From Desulfoferula mesophila (lineage in GTDB: Bacteria > Desulfobacterota > Desulfarculia > Desulfarculales > Desulfarculaceae): 64,000 bases of DNA. Below are positions 1-10,131 of this stretch, piece after piece; the stretch's first letter is position 1, and the number at the start of each line of letters is the position of its first letter. The DNA lies in NCBI RefSeq assembly GCF_037076455.1, contig NZ_AP028679.1, positions 1,503,501 to 1,567,500 on the forward strand, written 5' to 3'. The position numbers and the translations under genes were made by a program. Below the pieces are notes generated by a model, which was not told the DNA's origin, ran no database searches, and was given only the letters and a program-made list of their open reading frames with translations.

Positions 1-1
1 A

Positions 2-954
<953 letters not shown>

Positions 955-958
<4 letters not shown>

Positions 959-1755
959 ATCCCGACATCCGCGAAAAATTCGCCAACGCGGCCGAGCAGG
1001 GCCGGGCCGCCTTCGTGCCCTACGTCACCGGCGGCTATCCCAACGCCGACACCTGCCTGGAGTTGATCAGCGCCCTGGACGAGCTGGGCTCCGAGGTGAT
1101 CGAGGTGGGCCTGCCTTTCTCCGATCCCCTGGCCGACGGCCCCACCATCCAGCTCTCCAGCCAGCGGGCCCTGGAGGCGGGCGCCACTCCGGTAAACGTT
1201 TTGCAAACCATGGAGCGGGCCGCGGCCAAGACCAGCGCCGCCCTGGTGGCCATGACCTACGTGAACCCCGTGCTGTCCATGGGTTACGAGGAGTTCGCCA
1301 AGCGGGCGGTGGGTTCCGGGGTCAGCGGGGTGATCATCCCCGACCTGCCCCCGGAGGAGGCGGGAGAGTGGCTGGAGGCCTGCGCGGTCCACGGCCTGGA
1401 CCCGGTGTTCATGGCCGCGCCGGGCACCCCCATGGAGCGCCTGGATAAAATCCTGGCGAAAGCCGGGGGCTTTTTGTACTACGTGTCCATGGATGGGGTG
1501 ACCGGCACCGAGCTGGAACTGCCCCCCGAGCGGCTGGCGGCCATGGCCAAGGTGCGGGCCCGTTCCTCCCTGCCGGTGGCGGTGGGCTTTGGGGTGGCCA
1601 CCCCGGCCCAGGCCGCGGCCCTGGCCCCGGTGGCCGACGGGGTGGTGGTGGGCAGCGCCCTGGTGCGCCAGGTGCACGAGGCGGCCACGCCCACGGCGGC
1701 CGTCAAGGCGGTGCGCGCCCTGGCCGGTGAGCTTCGCGCCGCCCTGGCGCGCTGA
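955..1755 (+). CDS. trpA: Tryptophan synthase alpha chain
   Basis: Cleaves indole-3-glycerol phosphate to indole and glyceraldehyde-3-phosphate; indole is channelled to TrpB. The protein is 266 residues, the normal length for this TIM barrel. Visible landmarks are the catalytic Glu region ([12 protein letters not shown]), the catalytic Asp in [10 protein letters not shown], and the phosphate-binding GFGV and GSALV motifs near the C terminus. The ATG is shared with the trpB stop. No obvious rho-independent terminator follows; the next gene starts about 170 bases downstream and is unrelated, so trpA is probably the last trp gene. Confidence 0.97.
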
Positions 1756-1928
1756 AAATGGGCTGGGTGGAAGGTTGAGGTAATCTCTGATATTAAATAC
1801 CATTAACTTTTTCGAGGGTGGATCGCCGATTAGCGCGGCCGCCGTGTCCCAGCTAGGCTAGGGCGCCCCCGGCCCTCCGCAGCGTAGGCCGTGTAAAACA
1901 TCATCGCTTGCCCGACACAGGGGGGGGC

Positions 1929-3314
1929 TTGAACTACGAACTGATCATCTTGATGATAGAGGCGCTGGCGGTTTACCTGCTGGTTTTGGGCACCCATTCC
2001 CTGCGTCATCGCTTCGGCCTGGCCCACTACTATGCCCTTATCGGCGGGGTAACCGCGGTGACGTCCTGGGTGACCGACGCGGGCATCACGGCGCAAGTGG
2101 GGGGCGTCTCCTTTGTGGTGGGCTCCACGGTGTTCTACACCTCGCTGCTGTTGGGCGTGTTCGTGGTCTACGTGTTCGACGGGCTCAGGGCCACACGCAT
2201 CATCATCTCCACGGTTATCGGGGTTTCCATAATGGTCCCCCTCATCGCCGTGACGCTCAACTTCCAGATGAACCTCAGCGGCGTGTCCTCCCTGGCCTAC
2301 GTGCCCACCCCCAGCCTGCGGCTCAACGCCGCCTCGGTGTTCGCCACCTTCATGGACCTGGTATTTCTGGCCGTTGCCTGGGAATTCATGAACAACCGTT
2401 TTCAGTGGATCCCCATGGGCATCCGGGCCTTTTTTGCCCTGTTGGGCGTCATGTGGCTGGACGTGCTGCTGTTCGCCACCGCCGCCTTCGCGGGCTCCGG
2501 CGAGTGGCTGGCCATCGTCAAGGGCACCGCCATCAGCCGCTTTATCGTGTCGTGCTTTGCCGCACCCCTGCTGTGGGCTTACTTGTCTTGGCAAAACCGA
2601 CGCTGGGGCACCCAGATCACGCGCAGGCCGGTGCTGGCCATCCTCAAACAGTTCGCCCAGATAAAAGAGGAACTCACCCAGGCCCAGCAGGAGATCGAGC
2701 GCCGCAAGCAGGCCGAAAGGGCCTTGCGCGAAAGCGAGGAGCGTCTACGCGCCCTGGCTTCCACCGATGCCCTCACCGGAGTGGCCAACCGCAGGTTTTT
2801 CTGGGAGGCGGCCCAGAAGGAAATCCACCGCTCCCGCCGGCATCTCTCGCCTCTGTCCATGATAATGATCGATTTGGACAACTTCAAAACCGTCAACGAC
2901 ACCTACGGCCACGGCGTGGGGGATCAGGCCTTGTGCGAGGTGGCCCATATCGCGCAGGCCAATATTCGTCCCTACGACCTCTTGGCCAGGATGGGCGGCG
3001 ACGAGTTCGCCGTGCTGCTGCCCCAATCCGGCACGGAAGACGCCTTGCTGGCGGCCGAGCGGTTGCGCAACAAGGTCAAGGCCGAGCCCCTGAAGGCGGG
3101 CGGATGTCAAGTGGCCATCACCATAAGCCTGGGGGTGGCGACGCTGGACACGAGCATGGCCAACGTGGACGGTCTTTACCAGGTGGCCGACCGCGCCTTG
3201 TATCAGGCCAAGCGGGACGGCTGCGACAAGGTGCGGGCGTACCAGGGAAATGACAAGCGAGAGTGCAACACACCGCTGGCCAATGCCACCAATCCCCAAC
3301 TCGTCGGCGGCTAA
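1929..3314 (+). CDS. Membrane-anchored diguanylate cyclase (GGDEF)
   Basis: Makes cyclic di-GMP from two GTP. The first roughly 230 residues are hydrophobic with about six or seven predicted membrane segments of a sensor type I do not recognise. A charged helical linker (about 245-275) then leads to a GGDEF domain. The active site is the canonical GGDEF (codons 2994-3008). The inhibitory I-site RPYD sits exactly five residues upstream, so product feedback inhibition is expected. No EAL domain is present. The start is uncertain: TTG at 1929 follows a G-rich run, but TTG at 1908 or ATG at 1953 are possible. It is a single gene between trpA and a convergent regulator. Confidence 0.88.
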   Translation: MNYELIILMIEALAVYLLVLGTHSLRHRFGLAHYYALIGGVTAVTSWVTDAGITAQVGGVSFVVGSTVFYTSLLLGVFVVYVFDGLRATRIIISTVIGVSIMVPLIAVTLNFQMNLSGVSSLAYVPTPSLRLNAASVFATFMDLVFLAVAWEFMNNRFQWIPMGIRAFFALLGVMWLDVLLFATAAFAGSGEWLAIVKGTAISRFIVSCFAAPLLWAYLSWQNRRWGTQITRRPVLAILKQFAQIKEELTQAQQEIERRKQAERALRESEERLRALASTDALTGVANRRFFWEAAQKEIHRSRRHLSPLSMIMIDLDNFKTVNDTYGHGVGDQALCEVAHIAQANIRPYDLLARMGGDEFAVLLPQSGTEDALLAAERLRNKVKAEPLKAGGCQVAITISLGVATLDTSMANVDGLYQVADRALYQAKRDGCDKVRAYQGNDKRECNTPLANATNPQLVGG

Positions 3315-3389
3315 GGCGACCCGCCGCCGGGTGCGGCGCCGGACGGCCAGGCCGCCGCGCCAACCATCACGCGTGATGAGTTAATCGCG

Positions 3390-5150
3390 TCACATCTGAT
3401 TTTTCCGGCGGCTTTTTTCTTCGGCCAGCTTGCGCCAGAAGGTGGCCGGGTGCACCCCCAGGGCCTGGGCCGCTTCGGCCACCGTGCCGTAGCGGCTCAC
3501 CGCGTTCTGGATCAGGTTCAGCTCGAACTCCCGCACCGCCTGCTTGAAGCCGGTTTGGGCGTACAGGTGCTCGCCTCCGGGGTGGGTGCCTTGGCGCAAT
3601 TCGCCGGGCGCGTCGGCCAGGCTTATGGATTCGCCTTCGCTCATCACCATCATTGATTCCAACAGATTTTTTAGTTCGCGGATGTTGCCGGGGTAGGAGT
3701 ACTTGGCCAGGGCGTCCATCACCTCGGGGCTGATCTTCTTGTTCAAATTGTGTTGCTCGCAATGGTGCTGCACGATCTGGCGGGCCAAGGCGGGGATATC
3801 CTCCCGGCGGGAACGCAGGGGAGGGATGTCGATGGCGATCACGTTGAGGCGATAGTAGAGGTCCTCGCGGAAGCGGCCCTGCTCAATCATGGCCTTGAGG
3901 TCGCGGTTGGTGGCGGCGATGACCCGCACGTCCACCGTCTTGGCCTGGGTGGCCCCTATGCGGGTGAAGCGGTTCTCGTCCATCACCTCCAGCAGCTTCA
4001 CCTGCATGGCCGGGGTCAGCTCGGCCACCTCGTCCAGGAAGATGGTCCCCTGATCGGCGGTCTCGAACAGCCCGGCCTTGCCCTGGGGCAGGGCCCCGGT
4101 GAAGGCCCCGGCCTCGTAACCGAACAGCTCGCTTTCCATGAGCGATTCGGGGATGGCCCCGCAATTGATCTTCACGAAGGGTTTGATGCGGCGGCGGCTC
4201 ATCTCGTGGATGATGCGGGCCAGCACGCTCTTGCCCACCCCGGACTCGCCGCACAGCAGCATCGAGTTGTCCACGTTGGCCGCTTTCACCGCCTTGAGCA
4301 GCACGTTTTTCATGGCCTCGCTGCGAATCACCATGCGCTCCAGGGCGTGGTCCAGGTTTATCTGCTCGGTCAGGGACTGTTGGTACAGGCTCTCCAGCTT
4401 GCGGGCCTCCTCCAGGCTGGCCTTGAGCTGGTTGAGCACCGTGAGGTCGCGCACGTTGATGACCACCAGGGTGATTTCGCCGTCCTCGTCGAAAACCGGG
4501 GTGCCGGTGACCATCATGTTCCGGTCGCCCTGGATCTTTTGCATGATGGTCACCGGAGCGCGGCGCTGACGCACCTGCAGGGTCACCGAGCGGTCGATGA
4601 TCTTGTCGCGCACCAGTTCGGAAACGTGGCGGCCGACGATCTTGTCCCGGCTCAGGCCGCTGATGCGCTCGTAGGCGCTGTTGAGGCGCACGGTGTTGCC
4701 CGCGCCGTTGACCACGAACAGGCCGTCAAAGGAGGACTCGAACACCGCCTCCAGCTCGCGGTACAGCTCCTGGTAGCCGCGCAGTTGGGAGATGATGGCC
4801 TCGTAGTCGGAGATGTCCTGGAAGACGCTGATCACCCCGATTATCTTGCCGTCTTTCACGATGGGATTGCGGTTGGCGATGATGGTGGCCTGGGGCAGTT
4901 CGATGCGCACCCCCACCTGGGGCCGGCCGGTGCGCAAAATCTCCTGGATGTCGCTCCAGGCCTCGGGGCGCACCCGGCTGAGGTGCTGGCCCACCGGATG
5001 AGGGATCTCGTTGCGGAAAATGCGGTGCGCGGCCTGGTTGTACAAGAGCACCGTCCCCCGGGTGTCCACGATGAGGATGCCGTTGTGGGTGGAGTTCAGG
5101 GACACCAGCCAATTGAATTGCTCGCCGTGGGTTTTTATTTCTGCGGCCAC
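3390..5150 (-). CDS. Sigma-54-dependent transcriptional activator with two PAS domains
   Basis: Bacterial enhancer-binding protein of 586 residues. Two PAS sensor domains (about 13-120 and 125-240) precede a coiled-coil linker, an AAA+ domain and a Fis-type helix-turn-helix at the C terminus (HPATFWRK recognition helix). The AAA+ domain has Walker A GESGVGKS at 301-308, the sigma-54 contact loop GAFTGA at 348-353, and an arginine-finger region. There is no response-regulator receiver domain, so a small molecule or redox signal is probably read by the PAS domains. Start is GTG at 5150 with GGAG about nine bases upstream. It is divergent from a hydrolase/transporter operon that carries a sigma-54 promoter and is its likely target. 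Confidence 0.93.
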   Translation of the reverse strand: MAAEIKTHGEQFNWLVSLNSTHNGILIVDTRGTVLLYNQAAHRIFRNEIPHPVGQHLSRVRPEAWSDIQEILRTGRPQVGVRIELPQATIIANRNPIVKDGKIIGVISVFQDISDYEAIISQLRGYQELYRELEAVFESSFDGLFVVNGAGNTVRLNSAYERISGLSRDKIVGRHVSELVRDKIIDRSVTLQVRQRRAPVTIMQKIQGDRNMMVTGTPVFDEDGEITLVVINVRDLTVLNQLKASLEEARKLESLYQQSLTEQINLDHALERMVIRSEAMKNVLLKAVKAANVDNSMLLCGESGVGKSVLARIIHEMSRRRIKPFVKINCGAIPESLMESELFGYEAGAFTGALPQGKAGLFETADQGTIFLDEVAELTPAMQVKLLEVMDENRFTRIGATQAKTVDVRVIAATNRDLKAMIEQGRFREDLYYRLNVIAIDIPPLRSRREDIPALARQIVQHHCEQHNLNKKISPEVMDALAKYSYPGNIRELKNLLESMMVMSEGESISLADAPGELRQGTHPGGEHLYAQTGFKQAVREFELNLIQNAVSRYGTVAEAAQALGVHPATFWRKLAEEKSRRKNQM

Positions 5151-5199
5151 AAAGCGGACTCCAAGTCATGGGTTTGGGAACGGCGGCCTCTCAGACGCA

Positions 5200-5234
5200 C
5201 TCGCAAAAATGCGGCTCAGTCGCAAAAACGCGAG
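5200..5234. repeat. Two imperfect operator-like copies (CTCGCAAA...TGCGAG type)
   Basis: Positions 5200-5215 and 5219-5234 each match the perfect palindrome at 5314-5329 at 12 of 16 bases, with the TCGCAAA half best conserved. Their centres are 19 bases apart and they lie 50-85 bases upstream of the regulator start. They are candidate binding sites for the divergent PAS/sigma-54 activator, possibly for autoregulation. This is inference from sequence similarity only. Confidence 0.5.
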
Positions 5235-5311
5235 AACGGCCTATTAAAGTCTAAAAGACCAGTTCATGGCAATAGATAAGGTTCAAAAAGCACCGGAAGG
5301 AACGAGAGTTT

Positions 5312-5331
5312 TACTCGCAAATTTGCGAGTA
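5312..5331. promoter_or_regulatory. Perfect 20-bp palindrome, candidate upstream activator site
   Basis: An uninterrupted inverted repeat with core ACTCGCAAA/TTTGCGAGT. Its centre lies about 113 bases upstream of the predicted transcription start at about 5434, the usual distance for a sigma-54 activator site. Two weaker copies lie at 5200-5234. Confidence 0.65.
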
Positions 5332-5408
5332 GGATTTGCCGCGGTTTGGGCTGCAATTAAAATAGCTGTTAAAACAACTAGTTGCTACCACAAAAAATAG
5401 CCGGTTTT

Positions 5409-5423
5409 TGGCATGCCCCTTGC
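5409..5423 (+). promoter_or_regulatory. Sigma-54 (-24/-12) promoter of the hydrolase/Liv transporter operon
   Basis: The sequence TGGCATG-CCCC-TTGC fits the sigma-54 consensus. The invariant GG (5410-5411) and GC (5422-5423) are separated by exactly ten bases. The predicted start of transcription is about 5434. It lies between a divergent sigma-54 activator gene and the operon beginning at 5503, with palindromic activator-site candidates upstream. Confidence 0.85.
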
Positions 5424-5502
5424 TGTGAAATGACCCGACCTCTGGGTGCGCTCATTTTCGAGCGCTGGCCAGAGGCTGGAGCAACCCAAGCCGGTAGGGC
5501 CC

Positions 5503-6309
5503 ATGCCTTTTGTGCGGCTGCATGACATCAAGCTGTATTACGAGACCCTGGGCCAGGGGCCTCCGTTGCTGATGCTCATGGGGCAGCGGCGCGATCACAC
5601 CTGGTTCCATCGCCAGATCCCGGAGCTGGCCCAGCATTTCAGCCTGATTCTTTTGGACAACCGCGGCGCCGGCAAAAGCGACAAGCCCGACCAGCCCTAT
5701 TCCATAGAAGGCATGGCCGAAGACGCCGTGGATCTTATGGACGCTTTGGGCCTGGCCTCGGCCCACGTGTTGGGCATATCCATGGGCGGCTGCATCGCCC
5801 AGGAACTGGCCCTGGGTTTTCCCCAGCGGGTGCGCGGCCTGGTCTTGGGCTGCACCACCTGCGGGGGCGCCGAAGCCCTGGGCACCCCCGAGCACGTCAT
5901 GCGCTGGTACGCCGAGCCCGACGGCCTGAGCCCGGAAGAAGTGCTGCGGCGCAATCTGCGCATCTATTTTTCCGACCGCTACCTGCGGGAAGAACCCGAG
6001 GCGGTGGAGAGCTTCATCCAGATGGCCCTCCGGGACCAGCAGCCGCTGTTCGCCTTCAAGCGGCAGATGCAGGCCATGCGGGGCTTTGCCTCGGCCGCGC
6101 GCCTGCCGGGCCTGACGCCGCCTACCCTGGTGGCCACCGGTTCCGACGACGGCTTCATCCCCCCGGAGAACTCACTGATCCTGGCCGGGTTGATCCCGGA
6201 TTCTTCCCTGATCATGTACCCCCAGGGGAGGCATTGTTTCTTTATCGAAATGGCAAGCCGCTTCAACAGAGAAATCATCTCGTTCCTGCACCAAGTTGAT
6301 AGGGCCTGA
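5503..6309 (+). CDS. Alpha/beta-fold hydrolase
   Basis: A 268-residue esterase/lipase-fold protein. The nucleophile elbow is GISMGG, the acid is the Asp in GSDDGF and the histidine is in PQGRHCFF, giving a complete Ser-Asp-His triad. An oxyanion-type DNRGAGKSDKP motif lies between strands, as in the 3-oxoadipate enol-lactonase/haloperoxidase-like group, but the substrate cannot be read from sequence. ATG at 5503 is preferred to GTG at 5446 because family similarity (FVRLHDIKLYY) begins there. It is the first gene of the sigma-54-controlled operon with a Liv-type importer and an alcohol dehydrogenase, suggesting it opens an imported ester, lactone or amide. Confidence 0.88.
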   Translation: MPFVRLHDIKLYYETLGQGPPLLMLMGQRRDHTWFHRQIPELAQHFSLILLDNRGAGKSDKPDQPYSIEGMAEDAVDLMDALGLASAHVLGISMGGCIAQELALGFPQRVRGLVLGCTTCGGAEALGTPEHVMRWYAEPDGLSPEEVLRRNLRIYFSDRYLREEPEAVESFIQMALRDQQPLFAFKRQMQAMRGFASAARLPGLTPPTLVATGSDDGFIPPENSLILAGLIPDSSLIMYPQGRHCFFIEMASRFNREIISFLHQVDRA

Positions 6310-6416
6310 GCTTTACAAGGAGTGCGGTGGAAGGCTTTTCCCTGGGGAAATTAGGAAAAGTCCACAAATTCCACCAAGCACCGAATGGTCCCAATACCAA
6401 GGAGGAGGACTGGTAG

Positions 6417-7721
6417 ATGAAAAAGTTAGTTGCGTTGTTGGCGATACTGGCCGTGGCGGTGGTGGGGATGGCCGCTCCGGCGGCGGCGGCGGACAAGGAC
6501 TTCAAACTCGGGGTGCTCTTTTCCTTGACCGGCCCCTTTGCCCCGGCCGGAGCCCTGGCGGGCTATCGGGGCACCATGGTGGCCGTGGACATGATCAACG
6601 CCCGGGGCGGCATCGCCGGTAAGTACAAGGTGGTGCCCGTGGTGGCCGACGCCCAGAGCAACCCGGACGTGGCCATCCGTGAGGGCCAGCGCCTGATGAC
6701 CGTGGAGAAGGTCCCGGTGGTGCTGGGCGTGTTCAGTAGCGGCATCGCGGTGCCCCTGGCCCCCATGGCCGAAAAGAACAAGAAGATCTTCTGGGTCATC
6801 ATCGCCATCTCCGACAAGGTGGTGCAGGACCGCAACCTGAAGTACGTCTTCCGGGTGCAGCCCATGGGCTCCCAGTGGGGCCAGAGCACCGTGAAGATGC
6901 TCAACGACAACCTGGGCAAGTTCGGGGTCAAGAGCGCCAAGGACCTCAAGGTGGCCATCATCCACGAGGACGGCCCCTACGGCTCCTCGGTGTCCAAGGC
7001 CAACCAGGCCATGGCCGACAAGTTCGGCATGAAGGTGGTCCTGAACGAGGCCTACTCCCACAAGACCAAGGACATGTCCTCGCTGATCCTCAAGCTCAAG
7101 AGGGTCAAACCCGACGCCATCCTGCACACCGGCTACTTCCCGGACGTGGTGCTGTTCTTCCGCCAGGCGCGGGAGCTGGGCCTCAAGACCAAGGCCATCG
7201 AGGGCCACGGCGCGGGCCACGCCAACATGCCCAAGCTGGCCGAGGCGGCGGGCGGCGATCTGATGAACTACTGCTTCAACGTGGACCCGGCCCCGGCCCA
7301 GATGCTCGACCGCAAGAAGCTGGTCAAGGGCACCGGCGAGCTGATCGGCGAGTTCCTCAAGCGCTACGAGGAGAAGTTCAAGGTCAGCGATCCCCCCACC
7401 CACGCCACCCAGGGCTTTGGCCATACCTGGATTCTGCTCAACGACGTGGCTCCCCTGGCGCTCAAGAAGTACGGCGATCTTAGCCCCGAGTCCATCCGCA
7501 AGGCTTCCCTGGAGATCGACATCCCCGAGGGCGGCACTCCCTGCGGCTATGGCGTGAAGTTCGCCCAGCCGGGCACCCCCCTGTCCGGCCAGAACCTACG
7601 CTCCTACCCGGTGGTGGTGCAGTCCATCAACGGCAAGCTGGGCATCGCCTGGCCGGCCGCCCTGCAGACCGTAACCCCGGTGATTCCGCTGCCCGCCGGC
7701 AGCCCCTTCGCCGAGAAGTAG
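6417..7721 (+). CDS. Branched-chain amino acid-type ABC transporter, periplasmic substrate-binding protein
   Basis: Type I periplasmic binding protein (LivJ/LivK family), 434 residues. It has a clear Sec signal peptide: basic MKK, a hydrophobic stretch, then cleavage after the alanine run near residue 25. The mature start KLGVLFSLTGPFAP is typical of the family. An excellent ribosome site (AAGGAGGAGG) lies just upstream. The ligand is unknown; family members bind amino acids, amides, urea or aromatic acids. It is followed by a very stable hairpin (7729-7756) before the ATPase genes, which may favour accumulation of this most abundant component. Confidence 0.94.
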   Translation: MKKLVALLAILAVAVVGMAAPAAAADKDFKLGVLFSLTGPFAPAGALAGYRGTMVAVDMINARGGIAGKYKVVPVVADAQSNPDVAIREGQRLMTVEKVPVVLGVFSSGIAVPLAPMAEKNKKIFWVIIAISDKVVQDRNLKYVFRVQPMGSQWGQSTVKMLNDNLGKFGVKSAKDLKVAIIHEDGPYGSSVSKANQAMADKFGMKVVLNEAYSHKTKDMSSLILKLKRVKPDAILHTGYFPDVVLFFRQARELGLKTKAIEGHGAGHANMPKLAEAAGGDLMNYCFNVDPAPAQMLDRKKLVKGTGELIGEFLKRYEEKFKVSDPPTHATQGFGHTWILLNDVAPLALKKYGDLSPESIRKASLEIDIPEGGTPCGYGVKFAQPGTPLSGQNLRSYPVVVQSINGKLGIAWPAALQTVTPVIPLPAGSPFAEK

Positions 7722-7728
7722 GCCATGC

Positions 7729-7756
7729 GGAGCCGGGGGGGCGTCCCCCCGGCTCC
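7729..7756 (+). terminator. Intercistronic hairpin after the binding-protein gene (no T-tract)
   Basis: Twelve-base-pair perfect stem (GGAGCCGGGGGG paired with CCCCCCGGCTCC) with a GCGT loop, starting eight bases after the stop codon. It lacks a U-run, so it is more likely a 3' mRNA-stabilising or partial-attenuation element than a full terminator. The second Liv operon has a hairpin at the same place (26928-26958). Confidence 0.6.
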
Positions 7757-7821
7757 CCAACTCGCGCCCCCCACGCCCCGCCCGGGGCCGGGGGCCCTTT
7801 GGGAGCGGCTCGAGGAGAGTC

Positions 7822-8547
7822 ATGCTTGAGATCCAAAATATAAGTAAAAGCTTCGGCGGGGTCATGGCCTTGCACGATGTTTCCTTCCGGGTCGAGGAAG
7901 GCAGCTTCGTGGGGCTCATCGGCCCCAACGGGTCGGGCAAGACCACCATGTTCAACGTGATATCAGGCGCTTTAAAGCCCACCCGCGGGGCGGTCAACTA
8001 TGAGGGGCAGACCATCAGCGGCCTGAACCCCAACGTGATCTGTCACGCCGGGATTGCCCGCACCTTTCAGATACCGCAGCCCATCAAAAGCCTCACCGTG
8101 GCCGAGAACGTGATGCTGGGAGTTTTGTTCGGCCGGGGCGGCAAGCACAAATTTCATCAGGAACGCATTAAAAAAGACGCGATCAAGATGCTGGACTTCG
8201 TGGGGCTGGGCCTGGACCCGGACTCCTACCCCGAGAAGATGACCGCCGGCGACCTGCGCAAGCTGGAGATGGCCCGAGCCCTGGCCACCCAGCCCAAGGT
8301 GCTGTTGGCCGACGAGGTGTTGAGCGGCCTGAACAAGGACGAGCTCAAGGACGCCTCGGCCATCCTCACCAAGGCCCGGGCCGAGCTGGGGGTGACCATC
8401 ATCTGGGTGGAGCACATCATGCACGTGCTCATGAAGCTGGTGGAAAGAGTGATCGTTTTAAACCACGGCCTTTTGATAGCCGACGGCGACCCGGACACCG
8501 TGTCCAGCGACAAGCAGGTGGTCGAGGCCTATCTGGGGGCGGAGTGA
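7822..8547 (+). CDS. Liv-type ABC transporter ATP-binding protein (LivG-like)
   Basis: Cytoplasmic ATPase subunit of the importer, 241 residues. Walker A is GPNGSGKTT. The usual LSGGQ signature is degenerate (MTAGDLRKLEMARAL) and Walker B reads VLLADEVLSGL, keeping the catalytic DE but lacking the usual Pro after it. LivG proteins normally show a relaxed signature, but this one is further from consensus than the copy at 26122. It pairs with LivF at 8564 to form the nucleotide-binding dimer. Confidence 0.92.
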   Translation: MLEIQNISKSFGGVMALHDVSFRVEEGSFVGLIGPNGSGKTTMFNVISGALKPTRGAVNYEGQTISGLNPNVICHAGIARTFQIPQPIKSLTVAENVMLGVLFGRGGKHKFHQERIKKDAIKMLDFVGLGLDPDSYPEKMTAGDLRKLEMARALATQPKVLLADEVLSGLNKDELKDASAILTKARAELGVTIIWVEHIMHVLMKLVERVIVLNHGLLIADGDPDTVSSDKQVVEAYLGAE

Positions 8548-8563
8548 CACGGAAGTTAAGCGC

Positions 8564-9268
8564 ATGCTTACAGTAGAGTCGATAGACACCTTTTACGGCG
8601 AGTTCCAGGCCATGGAGGGGGTTTCCCTCAAGGTGGAAAAGGGGCAAACCGTCATCGTGGTGGGGCCCAACGGGGCGGGCAAGAGCACCCTGCTCAAGAC
8701 CATCCTGGGCCTGCAAAAGCCGCGCAAGGGCAGCGTCAAGTTCCTGGGCGAAGAAGTGAGCGGGCTGCCTGCCCACAAGGTGGTGGAGCGGGGCATCTCC
8801 ATGGTGCCCGAGGGCGGCCGGGTGTTCCCGGACCTGTCGGTGCAGGACAACCTCAGGGTCGGTTCCTACAACCCCGTGGCCCGCCCCAACGCCCAGCGCC
8901 AGATGGAGCAGATATTCTCCCTTTTCCCCATTCTCTCCGACCGCAAGAAGCAGGCCGCCGGGTCCTTGAGCGGCGGGGAGCGCCAGATGCTGGCCATCGC
9001 CCGCAGCCTGATGTCCTGCCCCAAGCTGATCATGCTCGACGAGCCTTCCCTGGGCCTGGCCCCCCTGGTGGTGAACATGGTCTTCGACTTCATCCAGCAG
9101 ATGAAGGCCGAGGGCTACGCCATACTCCTGGTGGAGCAGAACGCCAACAAGGCCCTGAAGGTGGCCGACTACGCCTATCTGGTGGAGTCGGGCAAGCTGG
9201 TCTTCGAGGGCGACCGGGACAGCTTCGATAAAAACCCCTACATCAAAACCGCTTACCTGGGGTTGTAG
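8564..9268 (+). CDS. Liv-type ABC transporter ATP-binding protein (LivF-like)
   Basis: Second ATPase subunit, 234 residues. Walker A is GPNGAGKST, the signature LSGGERQ and Walker B LIMLDEPSLGL, all canonical. The C-terminal VVEQNANKALKVADYAYLVESG stretch (H-loop region altered to Q, typical of LivF) is intact. The gene starts 16 bases after the LivG-like gene and is followed by the permease gene after a two-base gap, so the subunits are tightly co-translated. Confidence 0.94.
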   Translation: MLTVESIDTFYGEFQAMEGVSLKVEKGQTVIVVGPNGAGKSTLLKTILGLQKPRKGSVKFLGEEVSGLPAHKVVERGISMVPEGGRVFPDLSVQDNLRVGSYNPVARPNAQRQMEQIFSLFPILSDRKKQAAGSLSGGERQMLAIARSLMSCPKLIMLDEPSLGLAPLVVNMVFDFIQQMKAEGYAILLVEQNANKALKVADYAYLVESGKLVFEGDRDSFDKNPYIKTAYLGL

Positions 9269-9270
9269 TC

Positions 9271-10131
9271 ATGCTTGAAGAATTGCTGATGGCCTTTATC
9301 AACGGCATCCTGCTGGGCGGGGTGCTGGCCCTGTTGGCCTTTGGCCTGAACCTCATATTCGGGGTGGTCAAGATCATCCACATGGCCTACGGCCAGTTCG
9401 TGATGCTGGGCTTTTATTTCATCTACTATTTCCACACCGCCTGGCATATGCCCCTGCTGGCGGCCATGGCCGCGGGCATCGTGGTCATGGGCCTGCTGGG
9501 CATGCTGGTGCAGCTGCTCATCATCAACCCGCTGTTGGACGCCCCGCGTCTCAACCAGCTTTTGGCCCTGGCCAGCCTCATAATCGTCCTAGAGAACCTG
9601 GCCCAGGTGGTCTGGGGGGCCGATTACCGGGGCATCCCCATCTCCATGCCCATCATCCAGTTTGGCGACATCTTCATCCGCAGCTCCTATCTGTTGGCCT
9701 TCCTGGGGGCCATCGCCACCCTGGGCATCCTCTACCTGTTTTTGCACAAGACCTACTTCGGCCTGGCCATCCGCTCGGTGGCCCAGGACGTGGAGATCGC
9801 CAAGGGAATGGGCATCAACCCGCGCGTCATCTACTACATCACCCTGGCCGCGGGCGGCGCGCTCACCGGGGTGGTGGCCGCCTTCTTCATACCCATCTAC
9901 ACCGTGCACCCCCACTTCGGGGCCAGCTTCACTCTCATGGCCTTCGTGATCGTGGTGTTCGGCGGCATGGGCAATCTCATGGGCGGCTTTATCAGCGCCT
10001 TCATCATCGGGGTGGTCACCTCCATCACCGCGGTGCTCACCTCCACCGAGGTGGCCGACATCCTGGCCCTGGTGCTGTTCATCCTGATGATGATGGTCCG
10101 GCCCCAGGGCATCTTGGGAGCAAAGGCATGA
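9271..10131 (+). CDS. Liv-type ABC transporter permease (LivH-like)
   Basis: Inner-membrane permease, 286 residues, with about eight hydrophobic segments. The conserved cytoplasmic coupling loop (GLAIRSVAQDVEIAKGMGIN) and the C-terminal GGMGNLMGGFISAFIIG motif are typical of LivH. It overlaps the LivM-like gene by four bases (ATGA). Confidence 0.94.
   Translation: MLEELLMAFINGILLGGVLALLAFGLNLIFGVVKIIHMAYGQFVMLGFYFIYYFHTAWHMPLLAAMAAGIVVMGLLGMLVQLLIINPLLDAPRLNQLLALASLIIVLENLAQVVWGADYRGIPISMPIIQFGDIFIRSSYLLAFLGAIATLGILYLFLHKTYFGLAIRSVAQDVEIAKGMGINPRVIYYITLAAGGALTGVVAAFFIPIYTVHPHFGASFTLMAFVIVVFGGMGNLMGGFISAFIIGVVTSITAVLTSTEVADILALVLFILMMMVRPQGILGAKA

Noticed and set aside
3365-3378. 14-bp perfect palindrome CATCACGCGTGATG between convergent genes
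   Set aside because: Short, lies between two gene ends with no promoter nearby, and no second copy was noticed; could be chance or a weak hairpin.
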